Source: JAPOXR01 sp965219635 (GTDB lineage Bacteria > Pseudomonadota > Alphaproteobacteria > Rhodobacterales > Rhodobacteraceae). Taken from it: a stretch of DNA of 64,000 nt. Both the position numbers and the translations under genes were made by a program. The notes beneath the pieces were generated by a model. The model had not been told where the DNA came from. It saw nothing but the letters and a program-made list of their open reading frames with translations, and ran no database searches. The stretch spans positions 3,782,001 through 3,846,000 of the forward strand of contig OZ244783.1 of assembly GCA_965219635.1 (NCBI GenBank), read 5' to 3'. Shown in pieces: positions 8,590-16,563 of this stretch. How positions within the stretch are numbered: position 1 is the stretch's first letter; every line of letters begins with the position of its first letter.

Positions 8590-9558
8590 TCAGATTTCCG
8601 GCAGGCCGTTGCGGACTCGCAGCATGTTGATGTTCTTGCGCAGGCCGTCTTCGAGCGAGTAGTCCGGTGTGTAGCCGATCTCTTTCGCTGCTGCGTTTGA
8701 ATCGTAGAGATAGGGAGGGAACTTCCAGTCACCCGGCGCAACATCGATTTGGGCGTCTGGCAGAAACTTTCGCACAGTGTTTGCTATGTCGTTGACTGTA
8801 GCGCGCTGGCCACAAATGTTCAGTCCGCGCGAGGGGGTATGCGGAGTGTTGGAGGCCATGACTGTAGCGCGGGCGCCGTCCTCGACATAAAGCCAGTCTA
8901 GCAGCGCATCCCCATAGGGCGCTTTTCCCGGTTTGCCGAGAGCAGGATTTTCGATGAGTTCAATATGGAAGGGTGAAAGGCTACCCCGGGCTGCATTGAA
9001 CGCCTTGCCATAGCCATAGATCGACATGAAGCGCATGCCAGTCGAGTCGAGCCCATACTTGTCCTTGAACAGGCGCGACAGGTGTTCGGTGCCGATCTTC
9101 TGGACGCCATAGAAGTCAGCCGAGGTCAGGAATGCGTCGTTGGGCACCTCGTCTCCATCAAACAGATGCGGCAGTCCGGTCACATTCGCCGAACTGGCAT
9201 ATACAAGCTTCTCGACATCCAGTGCGACGCAGGCGGCCATCATGTTGTAAGTGCCGCCCTGGATCACACGAATGGCCAAGCCCGGATTGGCATCGCTCGC
9301 AGCGCCAAGCAGAGTTGCCATATGTATGACGCGCCTGGGCTTGTGCTGTTTCATCGAGAGGATCATCGCACCTAGGTCGGTGACATCAAGGCGCTCGAAG
9401 GTAATCTGTTTCGTCAGTTCGTTGTTTCCGACCATGTCCATGACGAAGGCCGGGTTGGGGTCAAGGTCTGTCACCACCACCTCGTGACCTTCTTTCACCA
9501 GATCGCGTACGATGTATGCGGACAAGAAACCGGTTGCTCCGGTCATGAAATACTTCAT
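8590..9558 (-). CDS. NAD-dependent epimerase/dehydratase family protein (extended SDR)
   Basis: A 322-residue extended short-chain dehydrogenase. The N-terminal NAD-binding motif reads MTGATGFLSAYIV, with Ser where the third glycine of GxxGxxG usually stands. The catalytic pair is FYGVQK (YxxxK) near residue 148, and YASSANVTG supplies the active-site Ser/Ala region. The substrate domain is at the C-terminus. The ATG at 9558 was chosen because it begins directly at the Rossmann strand and has AAGG/GGAA upstream. It lies 22 bp after the SDR gene and is probably co-transcribed. A sugar-nucleotide or hydroxy-acid substrate is possible. Confidence 0.88.
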   Translation of the reverse strand: MKYFMTGATGFLSAYIVRDLVKEGHEVVVTDLDPNPAFVMDMVGNNELTKQITFERLDVTDLGAMILSMKQHKPRRVIHMATLLGAASDANPGLAIRVIQGGTYNMMAACVALDVEKLVYASSANVTGLPHLFDGDEVPNDAFLTSADFYGVQKIGTEHLSRLFKDKYGLDSTGMRFMSIYGYGKAFNAARGSLSPFHIELIENPALGKPGKAPYGDALLDWLYVEDGARATVMASNTPHTPSRGLNICGQRATVNDIANTVRKFLPDAQIDVAPGDWKFPPYLYDSNAAAKEIGYTPDYSLEDGLRKNINMLRVRNGLPEI

Positions 9559-9580
9559 TGGAAGGTTCCTGTTGCGGCTG

Positions 9581-10327
9581 CTATTCGGATTCGTTGACAA
9601 TTCTGGCAATTTCCGGGTTCGGTCCGGCTGTCATGCCGCCATCTGCGATCAGGGTCTGACCATTCATCCAGGATGCATCATCAGAGGCGAGGAAGTGAAC
9701 AACCGCCGCCAGTTCCTCGGGTTCGGCAATGCGGTTCATGGGAGACGACAGTTCAGGGAATTTGCCCGGATAGCCCATCGGCGTGCGGGTGGTTGATGGG
9801 CTGATTGCGTTGACACGGATCCCCTTGGGAGCAAACTCCAGAGCTCCCGAGCGGGTTAGGGCGATTGTTCCTGCCTTGGCGGCGGCATAACTTGAAACTC
9901 CCGTTGTCGAGCGGTGTGCCGCAAGCGAGGCGAAATTGATGATCGAGCCACCATTGGCCATCCTCTTGGCGGCTTCCCGCATCCCGTATACCTGGCTCAT
10001 CAGATTGACATTGAATTGCCTTGCAAAGTTCCCGCTGGTTGCGTCCTCAATGTTCTCAAACGTCGGGGGGACCCCGGCGATATTCGCAACGATATCAAGC
10101 CGGCCATATTCGTCTATGGCTCTCTGCATCAGCGCCCCGACTTGAACCTCACTCGAGACATCGCATTTCTGAAAAACCGCTCCGAGTTGCTCTGCCTTAC
10201 CAGCGGCGTCGACCAGATCGCTCATGACCACATTGGCGCCTGCAGTGCGAAATCTGACTGTTGTGGCGTATCCGATGCCACTCGCCGCGCCGGTGACAAC
10301 AGCGACCTTGCCTTCTAGCGAGAACAT
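9581..10327 (-). CDS. Short-chain dehydrogenase/reductase (SDR)
   Basis: A 248-residue classical SDR with cofactor motif VTGAASGIGYATTV (residues 11-24), the NIAG strand, catalytic Ser in NFASLAA and YAAAK as the Tyr/Lys pair near residue 152. A downstream Asp after strand 2 (MSDLVDAAGK) favours NAD over NADP. It is the first gene of the minus-strand run and is divergent from the small secreted protein at 10654. Function is limited to NAD(P)-dependent oxidation or reduction of an alcohol or ketone. Confidence 0.9.
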   Translation of the reverse strand: MFSLEGKVAVVTGAASGIGYATTVRFRTAGANVVMSDLVDAAGKAEQLGAVFQKCDVSSEVQVGALMQRAIDEYGRLDIVANIAGVPPTFENIEDATSGNFARQFNVNLMSQVYGMREAAKRMANGGSIINFASLAAHRSTTGVSSYAAAKAGTIALTRSGALEFAPKGIRVNAISPSTTRTPMGYPGKFPELSSPMNRIAEPEELAAVVHFLASDDASWMNGQTLIADGGMTAGPNPEIARIVNESE

Positions 10328-10612
10328 TCCCGACTCTTTCCAACTTCACCAAGAGTTAGGCAGCTTGCCCGAATACAGTCAATTCTACCGGCTACGCCAA
10401 ATCCTCTGCGGCAAATAACGGCCCATTATAGCCCGCCATTGGGCACGCGCCCGAAACTGGCTCCCGGTTCCCAACTCCACGTGAGTCAGAGTCGACAGGA
10501 ACTGCGCTGCTTGGCGACTGGGAATCAACGAACAAGCTCGGCTGGCTCCTTCGAACAAACAGCAGTGGATTGTGCCATGCCTTCTTGGCGCTGGTGCTTG
10601 ATTTGTAGCTGC

Positions 10613-10639
10613 GCCTGACGGATAATCCGGTACTCAGGC
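10613..10639 (+). promoter_or_regulatory. Nested inverted repeat just before a ribosome-binding site
   Basis: GCCTGA ... TCAGGC encloses the perfect short palindrome CGGATAATCCG. The element ends one base before the AAGGAG of the gene starting at 10654. It could be an operator or a 5'-UTR hairpin affecting translation. The remaining divergent region (10328-10612) showed no other recognisable element. Confidence 0.4.
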
Positions 10640-10653
10640 AAGGAGTGAGTTCA

Positions 10654-11061
10654 ATGAATCTCGGAAAGCACACGCTACGATTGCTGGCACTAACTGCGGC
10701 AGTTCTGCTTGCCCTGCAGATGGAGCCAACCCAGGCCCGAGCCGATGATGATGACACATTCAAGGCGCTCCTCGGGGTGGCGGCACTCGCCATGATCGCC
10801 GGGCAGGCAAGACAAAACCGGCTTGAGCGCGAGGCGGCGGCGCAATCAGCGCGCAACCAGGTCGAGCGCCGGGTGGAAGAAAACCGTGTTTGCAGAACGC
10901 CCAGTTGGAACGGAAGCAACTGGCAGGAACCAAACGGACGGCCCTGCCTGCCAACGCCATCGGTTTGCCTTCGGGAACGCTGGCGCGGTGAATTCCTGCT
11001 CAAGTATTTCGATGCGGATTGCATGAGGCAGGAAGGGTTCAGATTGTCCCGGAGCTACTGA
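10654..11061 (+). CDS. Small secreted protein of unknown function
   Basis: A 135-residue protein starting MNLGKHTLRLLALTAAV, with a clear Sec signal peptide cleaving near TQARA-DDDD (about residue 32). A short hydrophobic segment (FKALLGVAALAMIAGQA) follows, then a basic helical stretch rich in Gln and Arg, and a C-terminal part with four cysteines (VCRTPSWNG, PCLPTPSVC, ADCMRQ) that could form two disulfides in the periplasm. The start is set by AAGGAG eight bases upstream; a GTG three codons earlier overlaps that site. I do not recognise the family. It stands alone between a divergent SDR and rnhB. Confidence 0.75.
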   Translation: MNLGKHTLRLLALTAAVLLALQMEPTQARADDDDTFKALLGVAALAMIAGQARQNRLEREAAAQSARNQVERRVEENRVCRTPSWNGSNWQEPNGRPCLPTPSVCLRERWRGEFLLKYFDADCMRQEGFRLSRSY

Positions 11062-11131
11062 CCAGCGGTGTCCAGAGATTTTCCGGCAGAGACCGCAAAG
11101 CGGGCTCCGTGGCATATTGACCGCGCGTGGG

Positions 11132-11791
11132 ATGGCAAGCCGGCCGGATCGATCGCTCGAGGCTGAAATTGAAGCCGCCGGAGCCATGCGGATTGCCGGT
11201 GTTGACGAGGCCGGTCGAGGTTGCCTTGCCGGACCGGTCTACGCAGCCGCTGTGATCTTCCACTCTTCCGATTTCCCGGATGGCCTGGACGACTCAAAGA
11301 AGCTCACAGCCTTGAGGAGGGAGCAGTTGGAGCTAGCAATTCAGGATTGTGCAACGGTTTCGGTTGCGTCAGCCAGCTGCTGCGAGATTGACCGGTTCAA
11401 CATCCTCAATGCTGCGATGCTGGCCATGAAGCGCGCCGTTGAGCGGTTGAACGTCAAGCCCGACCATCTGCTGATTGACGGCAATCGTCTACCTCAGGAG
11501 CTTCCATGCCCGGCAAGGGCGGTAGTTGGGGGAGATGCACTATCTGTTTCTATCGCCGCGGCCTCAATCATCGCAAAGGTCCACCGGGATAGGCACATGC
11601 GCGAACTGGACCGGCTGCACCCCGGGTACGGCTGGGCGCGTAACAGCGGCTACGGAACCAGGCAGCATCTTGATGCGTTGCGACGCCATGGCCCAACTGC
11701 ACAGCACCGCCGCAGCTTCAGGCCCGTGCGGGATGCATTGGACGAGTTCTCCCCTGTTGACACGATCGGAGATGCCTCATGCACGCACTGA
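11132..11791 (+). CDS. rnhB: Ribonuclease HII
   Basis: A 219-residue RNase HII, which removes RNA from RNA-DNA hybrids and misincorporated ribonucleotides. The catalytic opening is IAGVDEAGRGCLAGPVYAAA (Asp-Glu of the DEDD set), with DDSKKLT next, DGNRLP containing the third acid, and DALSVSIAAASIIAKVHRD containing the conserved Ser/Lys region. The start is uncertain: ATG at 11132 is used, though TTG at 11117 is in frame. The 3' end overlaps cobD by 13 bp, so the two are probably one transcript. Confidence 0.93.
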   Translation: MASRPDRSLEAEIEAAGAMRIAGVDEAGRGCLAGPVYAAAVIFHSSDFPDGLDDSKKLTALRREQLELAIQDCATVSVASASCCEIDRFNILNAAMLAMKRAVERLNVKPDHLLIDGNRLPQELPCPARAVVGGDALSVSIAAASIIAKVHRDRHMRELDRLHPGYGWARNSGYGTRQHLDALRRHGPTAQHRRSFRPVRDALDEFSPVDTIGDASCTH

Positions 11792-12693
11792 TGCTCCTGT
11801 GCGCCCTGGTGCTTGATGCGCTCTTTGGCGAGCCCGAGTGGGTCTGGTCCCGCGTTCCGCACCCAGTCAAGTTGATTGGCAAGTTGGTCCAGGAGGCTGA
11901 TGACAGGTTCAATCGTGGCAGCAATCGAAGGGCAAGGGGTGTGGCCGTGATCGCAGCGCTGACGGTAGCGGCATTGATCCTGGGCGCCATCATTGCGGCA
12001 TTGCCTGGTGGAGGTTTGCTGGAAGTTGTTGGCGCCGCCATCCTGCTGTCCCACAAGAGCCTGATTGATCATGTCACGGCAGTTGCCGATGGGTTGCGTG
12101 TCAATCTCAGCGAAGGCCGGCGGGAAGTTGCCAGAATTGTCGGGCGCGATGTTGACGGAATGGAAGAAGGCGATGTTGCCAGGGCTGCGATCGAAAGCGC
12201 TGCCGAGAATCTCTCAGACGGTGTTGTCGCTCCCGCCTTCTGGTTTCTGCTGTTGGGGCTGCCGGGCATCCTTGCGTACAAGGTCATCAACACGGCGGAC
12301 AGCATGATCGGGCATCGCACCGAGCGACATGAGGAATTTGGCATGGGGGCAGCCCGGCTGGACGATGCGGTGAACTGGATCCCGGCGCGGCTGACATGCC
12401 TCCTAATTGCACTTTCAAATGGGGTCTGGAGCGGTTTTCGATCACTGGCGGGCGATGCTGCTCTGCATCGCTCTCCCAATGCCGGCTGGCCGGAAGCAGC
12501 GATTGCGGCGGTACTCAATATCGCGTTGTCAGGGCCCCGCAGCTATGATGGCGTTCGAACTGAGCAACCCTACGTCAATGAAGACGGGCGCAAGGAGTTG
12601 AATGTCGGTGACGTCTACGATGCGCTTGCTGCGCTGAAGAAGGCCTGGATCGGGCTCTGCGCAGTATGCCTGGTGTTATACCTGCTGTGGTGA
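11779..12693 (+). CDS. cobD: Adenosylcobinamide-phosphate synthase, CobD/CbiB family
   Basis: A 304-residue membrane protein with the family opening LDALFGEPEWVWSRVPHPVKLIG and the conserved ARAAIESAAENLSDGVVAPAFW and NTADSMIGHRTERHEEFG segments in the middle. It attaches the aminopropanol arm to adenosylcobyric acid in cobalamin synthesis or salvage at the inner membrane. No other cobalamin gene is in the window, so it is separated from the rest of the pathway. It overlaps rnhB. Confidence 0.93.
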   Translation: MHALMLLCALVLDALFGEPEWVWSRVPHPVKLIGKLVQEADDRFNRGSNRRARGVAVIAALTVAALILGAIIAALPGGGLLEVVGAAILLSHKSLIDHVTAVADGLRVNLSEGRREVARIVGRDVDGMEEGDVARAAIESAAENLSDGVVAPAFWFLLLGLPGILAYKVINTADSMIGHRTERHEEFGMGAARLDDAVNWIPARLTCLLIALSNGVWSGFRSLAGDAALHRSPNAGWPEAAIAAVLNIALSGPRSYDGVRTEQPYVNEDGRKELNVGDVYDALAALKKAWIGLCAVCLVLYLLW

Positions 12694-12819
12694 TGAGTGT
12701 GCCAACCGCTGCCGGTGCACTCAGGACACCTTCCAGTGCGATCATGTCAGTTTCCTTTTGACAGCCGGGAAAATAGGTATAGGCGCAAGAACTGCTGAGA
12801 CGGAGAAAGGACTGCACAG

Positions 12820-13827
12820 ATGATCCGCAAACCATATCTGTTGTTTCTCGGTGACGCCCCTGACAAACTGGCAGCGAAGGTTGCCCGGGGGATAAAGGAT
12901 TGGCGGCCAGACGACGCGATCGGCCAATTCCGGCTTGAGGGTTGCAAGGCAGATCTGGGCCTTCCGGATTTGACCATTGGAGAAGCGGTCGAGCGCGGTG
13001 CAAAGACGCTGGTGGTCGGCGTTGCCAATCGAGGCGGCTTCATTGCGGAGAGTTGGGTTGATGTCCTTGTTGAGGCCGTCGAGTCAGGCATGGATCTCGC
13101 CAGTGGCCTGCACAATTTTCTCGCAGACGTACCGAGAATTGCAGAGGCAGCCACCAGGCATGGCAGGTCGCTGCATGACGTTCGCAAGGGAGATCAGGAC
13201 TACCCAATTGCGAACGGCAAACGCCGGAGCGGAAAGCGCTGCCTCGCGGTCGGAACTGATGTTTCTGTCGGCAAGATGTATGCATCCCTGGCCATGCAGA
13301 GAGAGATGGTAAGCCGGGGCCTGAAGGCAACATTCAGGCCTACCGGCCAAACAGGTATCCTGATCGAGGGTAACGGCGTCCCTCTGGATGCCGTGATCGC
13401 CGACTTCATGGCCGGCTCGATCGAGTGGCTTTCTCCGGACAATTCCGAGGATCATTGGGACTTGATTGAAGGCCAGGGATCGCTGTTTCATGCCTCCTAT
13501 TCGGGTGTGACGCTTGCGCTCGTTCATGGAGGCCAACCGGACGCGCTGGTCATCTGCCATGAGCCGGGCCGCCCACACATGCGCGGACTTCCAGACTATC
13601 AGCTGCCATCGCTGACGGCCGTGCACGATCTTGCATTGAGGATGGCCAGGATCGTGAATCCGGACTGCAAGGCTATAGGTGTTTCGCTCAACACATCCGA
13701 ACTGGACGAGGCAGAGGCCCGCAGATGTGTGGAGGCCGCGCATGACGAGTTGGGATTGCCTGCGACAGATCCGATCCGCTTCGGGGCCGCGCCGCTGGTC
13801 GACTCTCTCATCAAGCAATTCGGCTGA
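12820..13827 (+). CDS. dgcN: DgcN-type N-acetyl-D-glutamate synthase (DUF1611 family)
   Basis: A 335-residue DUF1611 protein. The N-terminal Rossmann-like domain covers about 1-140 (PYLLFLGDAPDKLAAK). A P-loop-like segment RCLAVGTDVSVGKMYAS follows near residue 144, then FRPTGQTGILI, EGQGSLFHASYSG and HEPGRPHMRG. Characterised marine bacterial members acetylate D-glutamate, and their gene sits beside dgcA, exactly as here. AAAGGA lies eight bases upstream of the start. A consensus-like TTGACA at 12758 may be a -35 element, but no good -10 follows at normal spacing. Assignment rests on family plus context. Confidence 0.8.
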   Translation: MIRKPYLLFLGDAPDKLAAKVARGIKDWRPDDAIGQFRLEGCKADLGLPDLTIGEAVERGAKTLVVGVANRGGFIAESWVDVLVEAVESGMDLASGLHNFLADVPRIAEAATRHGRSLHDVRKGDQDYPIANGKRRSGKRCLAVGTDVSVGKMYASLAMQREMVSRGLKATFRPTGQTGILIEGNGVPLDAVIADFMAGSIEWLSPDNSEDHWDLIEGQGSLFHASYSGVTLALVHGGQPDALVICHEPGRPHMRGLPDYQLPSLTAVHDLALRMARIVNPDCKAIGVSLNTSELDEAEARRCVEAAHDELGLPATDPIRFGAAPLVDSLIKQFG

Positions 13828-13872
13828 GCCTGCTGCGGCAAGATGTGATCGGCCCGTCGAAGTCCTCACAGC

Positions 13873-14841
13873 ATGGAACTTTATGTCGACGAGAAGGTCT
13901 ATCCGCTGAAGCAATCCTTCACGATCTCAAGAGGGTCCAGAAACGAGGCACGGGTCATTGAGGTAACAGTAAGGCAGCACGGAGCGGAAGGCCGCGGAGA
14001 ATGTACGCCCTACAAGCGCTATGGCGAGACGATGGAGAGCGTCGCCTCCCTGATCAGAGGCCTTCGCGTTCCCGTCGACCGTAACAGCCTGCAGGATTTG
14101 TTGCCGCCGGGGGCCGCCAGAAACGCAGTCGACTGTGCGCTCTGGGATCTGGAAGCGAAACTTGCCGGCAAGAGAGTCTGGCAGCTTGCCGGCCTCGACC
14201 GGCCCCGGCAACTGTCAACCGCCTACACGATCTCACTGGACACCAGTCAGCGCATGAAAGAGGACGCAGCCGCGCACGCCGACTGGCCCTTGCTCAAGGT
14301 GAAACTGGGTTCCGGCAAGGAAGATATCGACAGGTTAAAAGCGGTGCGGGTAGGCGCCCCGGATGCAAGGATCATACTTGATGCCAACGAGGGCTGGACC
14401 AGGAACGACTTCAGCGAATTGGCGGAGCTCCTGCCTTCGCTCGGAGTCGAGATGGTCGAGCAGCCCTTTCCGGCCGGGGATGACGATGAACTTGGCGTCA
14501 TGACCGGCAAACTGGACATCTGTGCCGACGAAAGCTGCCATGACCGGAACTCATTGAACGGTCTCAGCGAGGGATACACGACAGTCAACATCAAGCTGGA
14601 TAAAGCCGGAGGGCTTACCGAGGCACTGGCGCTCAGAGATGAGGCCCGGCGCCGTGGACTGCGGATAATGGTGGGATGCATGATCGGTTCATCGCTCGCA
14701 ATGGCTCCGGCGGTTCTTCTCGCCCAGGAAGCCGATATTGTGGATCTTGACGGACCGGTGTTTCTTGCCGATGACCATTCGCCGCCTTTGCAATATAGAG
14801 GCCATCTTGTGGATCCGCCCGAAGCGGACTTGTGGGGTTGA
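13873..14841 (+). CDS. dgcA: DgcA-type N-acetyl-D-glutamate racemase (enolase superfamily dipeptide epimerase-like)
   Basis: A 322-residue enolase-superfamily enzyme with an N-terminal capping domain (1-115) and a barrel with the catalytic KxK (LLKVKLGSG). Metal ligands sit in ILDANEGW, MVEQP and ICADES, and the second catalytic lysine in NIKLDKAGG. The family includes L-Ala-D/L-Glu epimerases. The adjacent dgcN and D-amino acid aminotransferase favour N-acetyl-D-glutamate racemase, giving N-acetyl-L-glutamate. A role in cell-wall dipeptide recycling is the alternative. It starts 45 bp after dgcN, with only a weak ribosome site. Confidence 0.8.
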   Translation: MELYVDEKVYPLKQSFTISRGSRNEARVIEVTVRQHGAEGRGECTPYKRYGETMESVASLIRGLRVPVDRNSLQDLLPPGAARNAVDCALWDLEAKLAGKRVWQLAGLDRPRQLSTAYTISLDTSQRMKEDAAAHADWPLLKVKLGSGKEDIDRLKAVRVGAPDARIILDANEGWTRNDFSELAELLPSLGVEMVEQPFPAGDDDELGVMTGKLDICADESCHDRNSLNGLSEGYTTVNIKLDKAGGLTEALALRDEARRRGLRIMVGCMIGSSLAMAPAVLLAQEADIVDLDGPVFLADDHSPPLQYRGHLVDPPEADLWG

Positions 14842-14879
14842 ATTGTGCCGGTAACGGCCACGCCAAGGAGTGAAAGCAC

Positions 14880-15737
14880 ATGAGTCGTACCGTGTATTTG
14901 AACGGCGAATACATGCCGGAGGAGGATGCCAAGGTTTCGATCTTTGACAGGGGATACCTGTTTGCAGACGCAGTCTACGAGGTGACCTCCGTGCATGATG
15001 GCAAGCTGCTGGATTTTGAAGGCCATATGGAGAGGCTCAAGCGGTCGCTCAGCATCCTCGAGATCGGTTTTGAAGTCGATGACGAGGCAATCCTCGGGAT
15101 CCAGAAGGAACTGGTGCGCCTGAATCAGGTCGAAGAGGGAGTTGTCTATCTTCAGGTATCCAGAGGGGCAGCTGACCGGAGTTTCATGTATCCCGGCAAG
15201 GACGTTGAACCCACTTTGGTCATGTTCACACAGGACAGCGTAGCGTTGAAACCCAAGGATCCGGCCAAGGGAATACGCGTGGTGACCAGGGACGATCTCC
15301 GGTGGGGGCGCCGCGACATAAAGACGGTCCAGCTGCTCTACCCGTCCATGACCAAGATGGATGCAGCAAAGGCGGGCGCAGACGATGCCTGGTTGGTCGA
15401 GAATGGATATGTGACCGAGGGCACGTCAAACAACGCTTTCATTGTGACCAGGGACGGCACGATTGTGACCCGCGAGCTCTCGGACGACATTTTGCATGGC
15501 ATCACCCGGGCGGCGGTGCTCCGTTACGCCGCCGAGGCCCAGATGAAATTCGAGGAACGGTCCTTTACCCCCCAGGAGGCCATTGAGGCCAGCGAGGCAT
15601 TCATCACCTCGGCCTCAAACTATGTCATGCCCGTCGTCTCGATCGATAACGTCGAAATCGGAACGGGCAAGCCCGGGCCTGTCTCTCTTCGATTGCGCGA
15701 AATCTACATTGATGAGAGCCGCAAACGCGCACTGTAG
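14880..15737 (+). CDS. dat: D-amino acid aminotransferase (PLP class IV)
   Basis: A 285-residue class IV aminotransferase. The N-terminus (YLNGEYMPEEDAKVSIFDRG) and FADAVYEVTSVHDGKL are typical. RRDIKTVQLLYP carries the likely PLP lysine, and YVTEGTSNNAF the phosphate-binding Ser/Asn. The closest functional group is D-alanine/D-amino acid transaminase, which moves the amino group from D-amino acids to 2-oxoglutarate to make D-glutamate. AAGGAG precedes the start by nine bases. Being third in dgcN-dgcA-dat, it would feed D-glutamate to the two upstream enzymes. A branched-chain (IlvE-like) activity is less likely, since another gene at 63092 fits that role. Confidence 0.87.
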   Translation: MSRTVYLNGEYMPEEDAKVSIFDRGYLFADAVYEVTSVHDGKLLDFEGHMERLKRSLSILEIGFEVDDEAILGIQKELVRLNQVEEGVVYLQVSRGAADRSFMYPGKDVEPTLVMFTQDSVALKPKDPAKGIRVVTRDDLRWGRRDIKTVQLLYPSMTKMDAAKAGADDAWLVENGYVTEGTSNNAFIVTRDGTIVTRELSDDILHGITRAAVLRYAAEAQMKFEERSFTPQEAIEASEAFITSASNYVMPVVSIDNVEIGTGKPGPVSLRLREIYIDESRKRAL

Positions 15738-15879
15738 CAACTGCCTGCAGACCGCCTGCACCCTCTGATCGTCCAGTTCGGCGTGCGTCGCGGAGAGGTT
15801 ACGCTGCGCGCCTGGCCTCGATGCCGGAATTGCCGTGGCGGTTTGGGGCGGAAGCCTGCCCTGTCATGTCACCGATTGG

Positions 15880-15910
15880 CAATCAGCATGTGACTGTTAC
15901 CGGCTGATTG
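15880..15910. terminator. Inverted repeat between convergent genes
   Basis: CAATCAGC and GCTGATTG are perfect complements separated by 15 bases, in the gap between the convergent dat and DUF2064 genes. A bidirectional terminator role is suggested by position. The loop is long and no U-tract follows, so confidence is low. Confidence 0.35.
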
Positions 15911-15951
15911 GGGACTCTTGTCTGGAAGCAGATGCCAGGGCAGTGCAGTGG

Positions 15952-16563
15952 TCAACGGCTCGCAAGCCGCATGTCCTCGGCCGTGTCCACATCGCGCAAG
16001 GAGTCGACCAGGCCGGTACTGCAATTGCCCAGCGAGCGGATAGAGTCTTCCAGAGCATGTGGAGACGACCAGCGAACGCCCGCAAAGATGCTGCTTGACA
16101 CCGCGCTCCTGCGCTTGAGCCCTACCAGCCAGTACCCACCGTCGGGAGATGGTCCGAACACGGCATCATGGCTGCCAAGCCGCCTGAAGGCCCGGGCGAC
16201 GTGAATGGGGCTTGCTCCAGGCACATCCGAGCCGATGATCAGGACCGGGCCGGGAGGCAAGTACCGCATGACGCGGCGCATGCGGTCACCAAGATCGCCC
16301 GTCCCCTGAGCCAGGCGCGGCAAGCTTTCCGGCCAGAACCGGCTGTCGAGTCCCAGCCGATCCGGGGTTACGGCGAGAATGGTCTCCCACCGGGGATCGC
16401 GACTCATGCGCCTGATCAGGGAGCGGCATTGCTGGCGATGCCACCAAACGGCCCTGATGCGGCCGATTTCCCGGGCCAGCCGGGTCTTGACTTGCCCCGG
16501 CCGAGGTTCCTTGACGAAAATCACGAGCCTTGGCCTGCGCGGGCGGTCAGTCGAACCAGCCAT
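15952..16563 (-). CDS. DUF2064 / TIGR04282-family glycosyltransferase-like protein
   Basis: A 203-residue protein with a GT-A-like nucleotide-sugar fold. LVIFVKEPRPGQVKTRLARE is the signature opening (PxPGxxKTRL), GDRMRRVM follows, and LIIGSDVPGASPIHVARAF and DAVFGPSPDGGYWLVGLKR hold the conserved DxP and GP..DGG motifs. The family is related to nucleotidyltransferases and is often seen in lipid or arsenosugar glycosylation loci; its biochemical activity is poorly established. It overlaps the 3' end of dapE by 17 bp, so it is likely the last gene of a dapD-dapE-DUF2064 transcript. Confidence 0.85.
   Translation of the reverse strand: MAGSTDRPRRPRLVIFVKEPRPGQVKTRLAREIGRIRAVWWHRQQCRSLIRRMSRDPRWETILAVTPDRLGLDSRFWPESLPRLAQGTGDLGDRMRRVMRYLPPGPVLIIGSDVPGASPIHVARAFRRLGSHDAVFGPSPDGGYWLVGLKRRSAVSSSIFAGVRWSSPHALEDSIRSLGNCSTGLVDSLRDVDTAEDMRLASR

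Noticed and set aside
10392..11024. 210-codon minus-strand frame opposite the small secreted protein
   Set aside because: It mirrors the real gene, is Ser/Arg-rich as antisense frames of GC-rich genes usually are, and lacks a start context.
12758..12781. TTGACA followed by TATAGG as a dgcN promoter
   Set aside because: The spacer is only 14 bases; kept as a note in the dgcN entry, not as a feature.
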